The notes under the pieces are model-generated. The model was not told the origin of the DNA. It saw only the letters and a program-made list of their open reading frames with translations, and ran no database searches. Below are positions 15,291 through 22,696 of a stretch of 29,902 nucleotides of DNA, in pieces (the stretch's first letter is position 1; each line of letters begins with the position of its first letter). A program made the position numbers and the translations under genes. Origin of the DNA: Sulfuritalea sp. (GTDB lineage Bacteria; Pseudomonadota; Gammaproteobacteria; Burkholderiales; Rhodocyclaceae); the NCBI GenBank assembly GCA_016712985.1, contig JADJQA010000045.1, positions 1 to 29,902 of the forward strand. Reading direction: 5' to 3'.

Positions 15291-16811
15291 TCAGTCGCCG
15301 TGAAGCGAGACCCCGTCGAAGGGGCAGCGACCATGCACCGCGCCCATCTCGCGCAAAACCTTGGCGTGCCATGGCTGAACTTCGGGCCACGCAAAACGCC
15401 ACTCCCAGTTGCCTTCGGGCACGCCGGGAACATTCATGCGGCCGCGCCCATCGAGTCCCAGCACATCCTGCATCGGGAAAACCACCAGCCGTGCAACCGA
15501 AATCGATAACGCCCGCATCAGGCTCCACTGTATCGAGTTGCCGTCAGTTCCCAGATAGTGCCTGGCGAAGGCGCGTTCGCGCAGCGATGCGGCATTCCAC
15601 CAACCGATAGTCGTGTCGTTGTCGTGGGTGCCGGTATAGGCCACCGTGTTGGCCTCATAGTTGTGTGGCAGGTAGGAATGGCTGGCGCCTTCGCCAAAAG
15701 CGAACTGGATGATGCGCATTCCGGGCAGTTTGAAATCGTCGCGCAGTTCCTCGACATCGGGCGTGATCAGGCCCAGATCCTCGGCAATGATCGGCAATCC
15801 GGGGAAGCTGTCGTGTAGCGCCTGGAACAGTTCCTTGCCGGGACCGGGCGCCCAGCGCCCGTTGATCGCGCTGGGCTCGGTCGCGGGAATCTCCCAGTGG
15901 GCGGCGAAGCCGCGGAAGTGGTCGATGCGCACGATATCGGCGAGAGCCAGTGCCCGCTTCATGCGGGCGATCCACCAGCGGTAACCGTCGGCGCGATGCG
16001 CGCTCCAGCGGTACAGGGGATTTCCCCAGCGCTGTCCGCTGGCGCTGAAGCAATCCGGCGGAACGCCGGCGACCACCAACCGTCGGCCCTGCCCGTCAAG
16101 CTCGAACAGGGTCTGCCGCGCCCACACGTCGGCACTGTGATACGCCACGAAAATCGGTACGTCGCCGACGATGCGTATGCCGCGGGAATTGGCGTGGTGC
16201 TTGAGCCGCGCCCATTGCCGCGCAAACACCCATTGGCAGAATTCCCAGAACGCGACTTCGTCGGCATGCGTGCGGCGCGCCTGGTGCAAGGCGGCCGGGT
16301 CGCGCTGCGCCAGCGCCGCGGGCCACTCGTTCCACTTGCGGCCGGGGTATTCGGCATCCAGCGTCATGAAAATTGCATAGTCCGGCAGCCAGTCCTGCTC
16401 GGCGGCGCAGAATGCCTCGAAATCACTTCGTTCGTGCGGCGCCGCATGAGCAAAGAAATGTCGCGCGGCAAGGCGCAGGCGCGGAATGCGGAAGGCAAAC
16501 TGCAAAGGAAAATCAACACGCCCGGCCTGGAACATGGGGTCGGGGCGCAGTTCCTTGGCGCCGAGCCAGCCGCGATTGCCCAGATCGGACAGATCGATCA
16601 TCAGCGGATTTCCGGCAAACGCGGAACTGCCCATGTAGGCAGAATTGCCCCTGCCGATCGTGCCCAGCGGCAGTACCTGCCAGACCGATTGGCCGGCGGC
16701 GGCCAGCCAATCCACGAAATTGTAGGCCTCGGGTCCGAAGTCACCCGCGCCGTAGGCGCCGGGGAGGGAGGTGGGGTGGAGCAGAATGCCGCTGGAACGT
16801 TCAGCCATCAT
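15291..16811 (-). CDS. malQ: 4-alpha-glucanotransferase (amylomaltase, GH77)
   Basis: MalQ transfers glucan chains between malto-oligosaccharides, releasing glucose. The protein has 506 residues, usual for the shorter bacterial form. The N-terminus RSSGILLHPTSLPGAYGAGD and the segment WWQVLPLG-like WQVLPLGTIGRGNSAYMGSS are typical of GH77. The catalytic residues are nucleophile D297 in VRIDHFRGF, acid/base E344 in IIAEDLG, and D397 in GTHDNDT. MMAERS could start at codon 1 or 2. It points toward the glgM-glgE set, ending 72 bp from the preceding gene. It can resize the linear glucans made by GlgE or recycle maltodextrins. Confidence 0.96.
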   Translation of the reverse strand: MMAERSSGILLHPTSLPGAYGAGDFGPEAYNFVDWLAAAGQSVWQVLPLGTIGRGNSAYMGSSAFAGNPLMIDLSDLGNRGWLGAKELRPDPMFQAGRVDFPLQFAFRIPRLRLAARHFFAHAAPHERSDFEAFCAAEQDWLPDYAIFMTLDAEYPGRKWNEWPAALAQRDPAALHQARRTHADEVAFWEFCQWVFARQWARLKHHANSRGIRIVGDVPIFVAYHSADVWARQTLFELDGQGRRLVVAGVPPDCFSASGQRWGNPLYRWSAHRADGYRWWIARMKRALALADIVRIDHFRGFAAHWEIPATEPSAINGRWAPGPGKELFQALHDSFPGLPIIAEDLGLITPDVEELRDDFKLPGMRIIQFAFGEGASHSYLPHNYEANTVAYTGTHDNDTTIGWWNAASLRERAFARHYLGTDGNSIQWSLMRALSISVARLVVFPMQDVLGLDGRGRMNVPGVPEGNWEWRFAWPEVQPWHAKVLREMGAVHGRCPFDGVSLHGD

Positions 16812-16979
16812 GGGGTCGATTCCGGGTTATGACGCAGGTCTCTATGAGTCCCGCAGTCTATTGGTTTTTCGCGCCAATGGCATGAAGTATTCCGCCGATT
16901 TTAGGGCGCGCGAGACTACAGCCGGACCCCGGTGCGGCGCCTGCTTGAAATTTTGTCACCCTCCTCGACAGGAATCCCC

Positions 16980-17138
16980 ATGACTCTTTGCCCGATTGCC
17001 ATCGTTGCCGGTTGCGAGAAATGCCCGGCTTTCAAGATCTGCCCTCTAAAGGGCGCGATCGGCGACAAGCCACAGATACAAGCCAAGACCCCATCACCCG
17101 CCAAACCCCGCGCCGCTACCAGAAAGAAGAAGCAATAG
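16980..17138 (+). CDS. small Cys-rich protein
   Basis: A 52-residue protein beginning MTLCPIAIVAGCEKCPAFKI, with four cysteines at positions 4, 12, 15 and 21 in a C-x7-C-x2-C-x5-C pattern, then CPLKGAIGD. The C-terminus is Pro/Lys/Arg-rich and ends RKKKQ. The start has CAGGAATCCCC upstream; longer in-frame starts at 16932 have no ribosome site. The cysteine spacing suggests a zinc or iron-sulfur site. The basic tail could bind nucleic acid or membrane. I have no function for it. It lies 275 bp before urtA and is divergent from malQ. Confidence 0.6.
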   Translation: MTLCPIAIVAGCEKCPAFKICPLKGAIGDKPQIQAKTPSPAKPRAATRKKKQ

Positions 17139-17293
17139 CCTCGTATTGGCCACAGGTTTTCTGCATCCAGTTGCGGATCGCGCACCAAGGTAGGGCGCTG
17201 AATTTTTATCGTTTCTCCATTCTGGTGCATTCCTGTTTTGTTTTTGAGCTGATTGCCAAGGACAGGATCTTCAGGTTTCCATAAGTGGTATCA

Positions 17294-17326
17294 ATCGATT
17301 GCGGCCGTTTGTCCGGCGCAATCGAT
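17294..17326. promoter_or_regulatory. perfect 10-bp inverted repeat upstream of the urt promoter
   Basis: ATCGATTGCG (17294-17303) is repeated inverted as CGCAATCGAT (17317-17326) with a 13-bp spacer. It ends 5 bp before the sigma-54 element, so it is well placed for a dimeric regulator, though closer than typical NtrC enhancer sites. It does not match the usual NtrC consensus. No T-run follows, so a terminator role is unlikely. Confidence 0.5.
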
Positions 17327-17330
17327 GGCA

Positions 17331-17346
17331 TGGCACGAGCCTCGCT
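17331..17346 (+). promoter_or_regulatory. sigma-54 (RpoN) promoter candidate for urtA
   Basis: TGGCACGAGCCTCGCT matches the TGGCACG-N4-TTGCW consensus with one change (TCGCT). It has GG at 17332-17333 and GC at 17344-17345, exactly 10 bp apart. It lies 67 bp upstream of the urtA start, predicting a transcript beginning near 17357. RpoN/NtrC control of urea-uptake genes is well known in proteobacteria. Confidence 0.7.
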
Positions 17347-17359
17347 AAGGAAGGACTGC

Positions 17360-17379
17360 ACCGTTTAAAGCCAAACGGT
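17360..17379 (+). promoter_or_regulatory. 7-bp hairpin in the urtA leader
   Basis: ACCGTTT (17360-17366) and AAACGGT (17373-17379) are perfectly complementary with a 6-nt loop. It would sit near the 5' end of the predicted urtA transcript. It could stabilise the leader or be an operator half; no further evidence is seen. Confidence 0.35.
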
Positions 17380-17412
17380 TGGTCCGCTCACATCCTTTGA
17401 AAGGGGTACTCC

Positions 17413-18681
17413 ATGCAACGTCGCAACTTCATCAAAGCCACCGCCGTATCGATCGCCCTGGCCGCTGCCGGCTTCGCCACCCAGCCGGCTATCGCCGCCG
17501 ACACCATCAAGGTCGGCATCCTGCATTCGTTGTCCGGCACCATGGCCATCTCCGAAACCGCACTGAAGGAAACGGCGCTGATGACCATCGCGGAAATCAA
17601 CGCCAAGGGCGGCGTGATGGGCAAACAGCTTGAAGCCGTGGTGGTCGATCCGGCCTCCAACTGGCCGCTGTTCGCCGAGAAGGCACGCCAGTTGCTGACG
17701 CAGGACAAGGTCGCGGTGGTTTTCGGTTGCTGGACTTCGGTTTCGCGCAAGTCGGTGAACCCGGTGTTCAAGGAACTCAACGGCCTGCTGTTCTATCCCG
17801 TTCAGTACGAGGGCGAGGAACTCGAAAAGAACGTCTTCTACACCGGCGCCGCGCCGAACCAGCAGGCGATTCCGGCCGTCGAATACCTGATGAGCAAGGA
17901 CGGCGGCTCGGCCAAGCGCTGGGTGCTGCTCGGCACCGACTACGTCTATCCGCGCACCACCAACAAGATCCTGCGTGCCTTCCTCAAGAGCAAGGGCGTC
18001 GCCGAAGCCGACATCATGGAGGAGTACACCCCCTTCGGCCATAGCGACTACCAGACCATCATCGCCAAGATCAAGAAGTTCGCCGGCGAGGGCAAGAAGA
18101 CGGCGGTGGTGTCGACCATCAACGGCGACTCCAACGTGCCCTTCTACAAGGAACTGGGCAATGCCGGACTCAAGGCGACCGACGTGCCGGTGGTGGCGTT
18201 CTCGGTGGGCGAAGAGGAACTGCGCGGCGTCGATACCAAGCCGCTGGTGGGTCACCTGGCCGCCTGGAACTACTTCCAGTCGATCAAGAATCCGGAGAAC
18301 GACGCCTTCATCAAAATGTACAAGGACTGGGCGAAGAAACAGAAGCTGCCCAAGGCCGATACCGTGGTCACCAACGACCCGATGGAAGCCACCTACATCG
18401 GCCTCCACATGTGGAAGCAGGCGGTCGAGAAGGCCAAGACCACCGATGTGGACAAGGTGATCGCGGCCATGGCCGGCCAGACCTTCAAGGCGCCGTCGGG
18501 CTTCACCATCAAGATGGACGAGAAAAACCATCACCTGCACCGGGCCGTGTTCATCGGCGAAGTGAAGGCCGACGGCCAGTTCAACGTGGTGTGGAAGACC
18601 AAGGGCCCGGTCAAGGCCCAACCCTGGTCGCCCTTCATTGCCGGCAACGACAAGAAGAAGGACGAGCCCGAGGGCAAGTAA
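17413..18681 (+). CDS. urtA: urea ABC transporter, substrate-binding protein
   Basis: UrtA is the periplasmic urea receptor of the UrtABCDE transporter. The 422-residue protein starts with MQRRNFIKATAVSIALAAAG, a signal peptide with an RRNFIK twin-arginine-like motif; cleavage is likely after AIA near residue 28. The mature part is the branched-chain amino-acid receptor fold (KVGILHSLSGTMAISET, then FGCWTSVSRKSVNPVF, LFYPVQYEGEE, GTDYVYPRTTN), all typical of UrtA. The ribosome site AAAGGGG precedes the ATG. A sigma-54 promoter candidate lies 67 bp upstream, fitting nitrogen-limitation control. A palindromic repeat follows before urtB. Confidence 0.97.
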   Translation: MQRRNFIKATAVSIALAAAGFATQPAIAADTIKVGILHSLSGTMAISETALKETALMTIAEINAKGGVMGKQLEAVVVDPASNWPLFAEKARQLLTQDKVAVVFGCWTSVSRKSVNPVFKELNGLLFYPVQYEGEELEKNVFYTGAAPNQQAIPAVEYLMSKDGGSAKRWVLLGTDYVYPRTTNKILRAFLKSKGVAEADIMEEYTPFGHSDYQTIIAKIKKFAGEGKKTAVVSTINGDSNVPFYKELGNAGLKATDVPVVAFSVGEEELRGVDTKPLVGHLAAWNYFQSIKNPENDAFIKMYKDWAKKQKLPKADTVVTNDPMEATYIGLHMWKQAVEKAKTTDVDKVIAAMAGQTFKAPSGFTIKMDEKNHHLHRAVFIGEVKADGQFNVVWKTKGPVKAQPWSPFIAGNDKKKDEPEGK

Positions 18682-18706
18682 GCGTGTCGTAATTGCAAAA
18701 CCGAGT

Positions 18707-18773
18707 CGTCATTCCCGCAAAAGCGGGAATCCGGAGGCGTACTTCTGGATTCCGGGGCAAGCCCGGAATGACG
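18707..18773. repeat. dispersed palindromic repeat in the urtA-urtB gap
   Basis: Outer arms CGTCATTCC (18707-18715) and GGAATGACG (18765-18773) enclose two smaller hairpins: ATTCCCGC-AAAA-GCGGGAAT and ATTCCGGG-GCAA-CCCGGAAT-like. This ATTCCCGC/GGAATGAC pattern is a widespread intergenic repeat of proteobacterial genomes. It lies 26 bp after urtA and could attenuate transcription or stabilise the upstream mRNA. Confidence 0.85.
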
Positions 18774-18867
18774 GTTCCAGGATTTGCCTTTTGCGCTTGC
18801 CATAGCAGATGTTCTTGGTGACGATGCGGCTCCTGCGCCGTTTCGCCAGCGCCGACTTTCCCCAAAA

Positions 18868-20373
18868 ATGCGCCATTTTTTCTTCGCCCTTCTGATGCTG
18901 TGCCTGAGTCTTGCCGCCCACGCGGCGCTGGACCCGGCTGCCGTTCGACAGCTTGCGGCCGAAGAATCCGACGACAAGATCGCCGCGATCCAGAAGCTCG
19001 CGCTGACTGCCGAGCCCGACGCGCTGGCGCTACTGCAGCAGCTTGCCGACGGCACGCTGAAGGATGAGAACGGCGAGGACATCACGATCAACAACCGTGT
19101 GCGGCGCGAACTGGATGGCGCGCTGGCGGTGCTGAAACTCATCGACCCCGACACGAAGGTGCGCTACAAGGCGGTCAAGGAAATCGCCACCAATGTCGAC
19201 GCCGGCATGGCCCCGATGCTGGCCAGGGCGCGCGACCGTGAAACCGAGCCGAAGATCCGCGCCCTGTTGATCGAGGTGCATGCGCTGGCGACGTTGAAGG
19301 ATGCCGATCCGCAGATCCGGCTGGCGGCGGCAAAGGCGCTGGCCACCAGTGCCGACCCGAACACCAAGGCCCTGCTCAAGGCGCAATCCGAACCGGCCAA
19401 CGAAACCGAAGTCGATGTGCGGCGCGCGGCTTTCCAGTCCTATCTTGCGGTCAAGGATCGGCTAACCTTGGCCGAAACCCTCGGCCGCATCTTTTCCGGA
19501 CTGAGCCTGGGCAGCATCCTGCTGCTGGCCGCGCTGGGCCTGGCGATCACCTACGGCGTCATGGGCGTGATCAACATGGCGCACGGCGAACTGCTGATGA
19601 TCGGCGCCTACGCCACCTACGGCATGCAGGGCCTGTTCCGCGCGCATTTCCCGGCGCACGAGGACTGGTACCTGCTGGCGGCCGTGCCGGTGGCCTTTTT
19701 TGCCGCGGCGGCGGTCGGGATCCTGTTGGAGCGCACGGTGATCCGTTGGCTGTATGGCCGCGCACTGGAAACCCTGCTCGCCACCTGGGGCCTCTCCTTG
19801 ATGCTGATTCAGGCCGCGCGGGTAATCTTCGGCGCGCAGAACGTCGAGGTGGCGAATCCGGAATGGATGTCGGGCGGCCTCGAGATACTGCCGAGCATCG
19901 TGCTGCCCTTGAACCGCATCGTCATCGTCGGCTTCGCACTGTTCGTACTGGTGCTGGTCTGGGTGCTGATGAACCGGACGCGGCTCGGCATGTTCGTGCG
20001 CGCGGTGACGCAGAACCGTGGCATGGCCGGCTGCGTCGGCGTGCCGACGGGCCGCATCGACACGGTGGCCTTCGCGCTCGGCGCCGGCATTGCGGGCCTC
20101 GGCGGCGTCGCGCTGTCGCAGATCGCCAACGTCGGCCCCGACATGGGTCAGGGCTACATCGTCGATTCCTTCATGGTGGTGGTGCTCGGCGGCGTCGGCC
20201 AGCTCGCCGGCGCGGTCTGGGCGGCGCTGGGTCTGGGCATCGTCACCAAGTTCATCGAGAGCTGGGCCGGCGCCGTGATCGCCAAGATCGTCGTGCTGGT
20301 GTTCATCATCATGTTCATCCAGAAGCGTCCGCAGGGGCTGTTCGCCCTCAAGGGCCGCTTCGTGGAGAGTTGA
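18868..20373 (+). CDS. urtB: urea ABC transporter, permease UrtB
   Basis: UrtB is one of two inner-membrane permeases of the urea transporter. The 501-residue form has the N-terminal extension found in many proteobacterial UrtB proteins. It starts with a signal-like segment MRHFFFALLMLCLSLAAHAA and a helical repeat-like region (about residues 25-195, with several ATSADPNTKALL-type units). The LivH-type membrane domain runs from about residue 200 (LGSILLLAALGLAITYGVMG, NMAHGELLMIGAYATYG, later VLGGVGQLAGAVWAALG). The start at 18868 is chosen over 18784 because it begins the signal peptide. The ribosome site is weak, which may reflect the repeat element lying just upstream. Confidence 0.95.
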   Translation: MRHFFFALLMLCLSLAAHAALDPAAVRQLAAEESDDKIAAIQKLALTAEPDALALLQQLADGTLKDENGEDITINNRVRRELDGALAVLKLIDPDTKVRYKAVKEIATNVDAGMAPMLARARDRETEPKIRALLIEVHALATLKDADPQIRLAAAKALATSADPNTKALLKAQSEPANETEVDVRRAAFQSYLAVKDRLTLAETLGRIFSGLSLGSILLLAALGLAITYGVMGVINMAHGELLMIGAYATYGMQGLFRAHFPAHEDWYLLAAVPVAFFAAAAVGILLERTVIRWLYGRALETLLATWGLSLMLIQAARVIFGAQNVEVANPEWMSGGLEILPSIVLPLNRIVIVGFALFVLVLVWVLMNRTRLGMFVRAVTQNRGMAGCVGVPTGRIDTVAFALGAGIAGLGGVALSQIANVGPDMGQGYIVDSFMVVVLGGVGQLAGAVWAALGLGIVTKFIESWAGAVIAKIVVLVFIIMFIQKRPQGLFALKGRFVES

Positions 20374-20391
20374 AATGCGGAACCTCTTACG

Positions 20392-20528
20392 ACGCAGAGG
20401 GCGCAGAGGCGCAGAGGGTGCAGAGAAAACCATGGGAATGCATAAACCCCTGGGGCATATCGTGTTCGCTCGTGGCCACGGGGATTGTGCTGTTCTCCGC
20501 GACCTCTGCGTCTCTGCGCCCTCTGCGT
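20392..20528. repeat. CAGAG-type long inverted repeat between urtB and urtC
   Basis: The left arm (20392-20416, ACGCAGAGGGCGCAGAGGCG...) and the right arm (20504-20528) pair at 24 of 25 positions, with an 87-nt loop. The arms consist of repeated GCAGAGG units. It fills almost the whole 186-bp gap. The same type of element recurs at 22612-22686. It is probably a non-autonomous dispersed palindrome; the transcript would form a very stable hairpin. Confidence 0.85.
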
Positions 20529-20559
20529 TTGGAGCGGTTGATTTTTCGGTTCGACGGAC

Positions 20560-21672
20560 ATGAGCCGCACACCTTTCATCGTCCGCTTCCTCGGCGCCAC
20601 GCCGAAACAGGGCTGGATCGCCATCGCCATCGCCGCCGCGATCACCCTGGTGTTGCTGCCGGCGCTGCACCTGCTGGTGCCGGCGAGCAGCCCCTTCCAC
20701 GTCTCGGCCTATGTCATCACGCTGGTCGGCAAGATCATGTGCTACGCCATCGTCGCGGTGGCCATGGACCTGATCTGGGGCTACACCGGCATCCTCTCGC
20801 TCGGTCATGGCGTTTTCTTCGCGCTCGGCGGCTACGCCTTCGGCATGTATCTGATGCGCCAGATCGGCCGCGACGGTTCCTACCAGTCGGACCTGCCGGA
20901 CTTCATGGTCTTCCTCGACTGGAAGGCCTTGCCCTGGTACTGGACGGGTTCCGATTCCTTCCTCTGGTCGCTGCTGCTGGTTCTCGTGGTACCCGCACTG
21001 GTGGCCCTGGTCTTCGGCTTCTTCGCCTTCCGCTCGCGCATCAAGGGCGTTTACTTCTCGATCATCACCCAGGCGCTGACCTTCGCCGCGATGCTGTTCT
21101 TCTTCAGGAACGAAACCGGCTTCGGCGGCAACAACGGCTTCACCGACTTCAAGCGCATCCTCGGCCACAGCATCACCGCCCCCGAAATGCGTGTCACCCT
21201 GTTCGCGCTGACCGCGGCGATGCTGCTGGGGACGCTGGTGCTCGGCCGCTACCTGGTCACGTCGAAATTCGGCCGGGTCCTCGCGGCGATTCGCGACGCT
21301 GAGTCGCGCGTCATGTTCATCGGCTACAACCCGCTCCACTACAAGCTCTTCATCTGGACGCTGTCGGCGCTGCTGTGCGGCATCGCCGGCGCGCTCTACG
21401 TGCCGCAGGTCGGCATCATCAATCCGGGCGAAATGTCCCCCGCCAACTCGATCGAGATCGCCATCTGGGTCGCGGTCGGCGGTCGCGCCACGCTGGTCGG
21501 CCCGGTGCTCGGCGCCTTCATCGTGAACCTGGCGAAGAGCTTCTTCACGGTCGCCTTCCCCGAGTACTGGCTGTTTTTCCTCGGCGCACTGTTTGTCGTC
21601 GTCACGCTTTGGCTGCCCGACGGCGTGGTGGGGCTGTGGCGCAAGCTGCGCAACAAGGGGGTGGCGGCATGA
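20560..21672 (+). CDS. urtC: urea ABC transporter, permease UrtC
   Basis: UrtC is the second membrane subunit of the urea transporter (LivM type). The protein has 370 residues. After a short cytoplasmic start it shows about nine or ten hydrophobic segments, with family motifs AVAMDLIWGYTGILSLGHGV, FFALGGYAFGMYL, FRSRIKGVYFSIITQALTF and NNGFTDFKRILG. The C-terminal part contains WVAVGGRATLVGPVLGAFI. No strong ribosome site precedes the ATG; the gap is filled by a long palindrome, so translation may depend on its folding. Its stop overlaps an ATG (21669) in another frame. Confidence 0.95.
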   Translation: MSRTPFIVRFLGATPKQGWIAIAIAAAITLVLLPALHLLVPASSPFHVSAYVITLVGKIMCYAIVAVAMDLIWGYTGILSLGHGVFFALGGYAFGMYLMRQIGRDGSYQSDLPDFMVFLDWKALPWYWTGSDSFLWSLLLVLVVPALVALVFGFFAFRSRIKGVYFSIITQALTFAAMLFFFRNETGFGGNNGFTDFKRILGHSITAPEMRVTLFALTAAMLLGTLVLGRYLVTSKFGRVLAAIRDAESRVMFIGYNPLHYKLFIWTLSALLCGIAGALYVPQVGIINPGEMSPANSIEIAIWVAVGGRATLVGPVLGAFIVNLAKSFFTVAFPEYWLFFLGALFVVVTLWLPDGVVGLWRKLRNKGVAA

Positions 21673-21697
21673 GCGCCATCCGCCCAGCCGCCCCAAG

Positions 21698-21768
21698 GAT
21701 GGCGCCGCCACACAGCCACGCGGCGGCGAACCATCGTCACCCCCGCCCGCGGGGCAGGGGGATGGGGG
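21698..21768. repeat. GC-rich palindromic element at the urtC-urtD junction
   Basis: Outer arms GATGGCGCCGCC (21698-21709) and GGCGGCGAACCATC (21722-21735) pair with two unpaired bases. They are followed directly by CACCCCCGCCC / GGGGCAGGGGGATGGGGG (about 21738-21768), a second stem. The segment separates the ATG at 21669 from the real urtD frame. Composition is unlike the coding sequence on either side. Confidence 0.65.
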
Positions 21769-21775
21769 TAGGCTC

Positions 21776-22603
21776 GTGACAGCCCACACCATCGATCGCG
21801 AGCAGGCGTGGGAGGACAGCACATCCATCGGCCACCCGCTGGTGCAGGGCGAGGTCGACCTCTCGCACAACGTCATCCTCTACCTCGACAACGTCACCGT
21901 CAGCTTCGACGGTTTTCGCGCCCTCAACGCGCTGTCGCTGAACATCGACGCCGGCGAGCTGCGCTGCATCATCGGTCCCAACGGCGCCGGCAAGACGACG
22001 ATGATGGATGTCATCACCGGCAAGACGCGGGCCGACCGCGGCAAGCTCTTCTTCGGCCAGACCATCGACCTGCGGCGCATGACCGAAGCCGAGATCGCCC
22101 ACGCCGGCATCGGCCGCAAGTTCCAGAAGCCGACAGTGTTCGAGAACCTCAGCGTGTTCGAGAACCTCGAACTGTCGATGAAAATGGACAAGCGTGCGCG
22201 CGTCAGCCTGTTCGCCTGGCTCGACGACGACGCCCGCGACAAGGTGGCCGACACGCTGCGTCTGATCCGCCTCGACGGCGAGGCCGGGCGCCCGGCCGGC
22301 CTGCTCTCACACGGGCAGAAGCAGTGGCTGGAAATCGGCATGCTGCTGATGCAGGACCCGAAGCTGCTGCTGCTCGACGAACCGGTGGCCGGCATGACCG
22401 ACGACGAGACCGCGCGCACCGGCGAGCTGTTCAAGTCGCTGGCGGGAAAACATTCGCTGGTCGTGGTCGAGCACGACATGGCCTTCATCGAGCAGTTGGG
22501 CGGCGTGGTCACCGTGCTGCACGAAGGCTCGGTGCTGGCCGAGGGCGACCTGGCGACGGTGCAGAACGACCAAAGAGTGATCGAGGTGTACCTTGGACGC
22601 TGA
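21776..22603 (+). CDS. urtD: urea ABC transporter, ATP-binding protein UrtD
   Basis: UrtD is one of two ATPases driving urea uptake. With a GTG start at 21776 it has 275 residues, the usual size. Walker A is GPNGAGKT (residues 67-74). The ABC signature is LSHGQKQWLEIG, Walker B is LLLLDEP, the switch His is in VVVEHDM, and EKPTVFENL-like KFQKPTVFENLS is the Q-loop region. The open frame extends upstream to 21593 inside urtC, but that part reads Pro/Gly/Arg-rich sequence. An ATG overlapping the urtC stop (21669) is in a different frame and stops at 21779. GTG with GGGGGTA upstream is therefore preferred. Confidence 0.93.
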   Translation: MTAHTIDREQAWEDSTSIGHPLVQGEVDLSHNVILYLDNVTVSFDGFRALNALSLNIDAGELRCIIGPNGAGKTTMMDVITGKTRADRGKLFFGQTIDLRRMTEAEIAHAGIGRKFQKPTVFENLSVFENLELSMKMDKRARVSLFAWLDDDARDKVADTLRLIRLDGEAGRPAGLLSHGQKQWLEIGMLLMQDPKLLLLDEPVAGMTDDETARTGELFKSLAGKHSLVVVEHDMAFIEQLGGVVTVLHEGSVLAEGDLATVQNDQRVIEVYLGR

Positions 22604-22611
22604 ATTCATGA

Positions 22612-22686
22612 ACCACAGAGACGAAGAGACACGGAGAACGGCGGTAGCTGCTCTTGTTCCTCTCTGTGCCTCTGTGTCTCTGTGGT
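22612..22686. repeat. CAGAG-type inverted repeat between urtD and urtE
   Basis: Left arm 22612-22637 (ACCACAGAGACGAAGAGACA...) and right arm 22661-22686 (ending TCTCTGTGGT) match at 22 of 26 positions around a 23-nt loop. It is a shorter relative of the element at 20392-20528. It occupies nearly the whole gap and ends 10 bp before the urtE ATG, so the urtE ribosome site (GAGG) lies at its edge. Confidence 0.85.
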
Positions 22687-22696
22687 GAGGCTTTCG

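Noticed and set aside
20375..20563. Short frame in the urtB-urtC gap as a small gene
   Set aside because: It is a translation of the CAGAG-type palindrome (RRGRRGAEGAE...) with no ribosome site.
19462..21876. 804-codon minus-strand frame opposite urtB, urtC and urtD
   Set aside because: It crosses three genes and two repeat elements and is rich in His/Asp/Arg/Gln; it is an antisense artefact.
20392..22686. CRISPR array, from the repeated CAGAG units
   Set aside because: The units pair as inverted arms of single palindromes at two separate places; there are no regular repeats with unique spacers and no cas genes.
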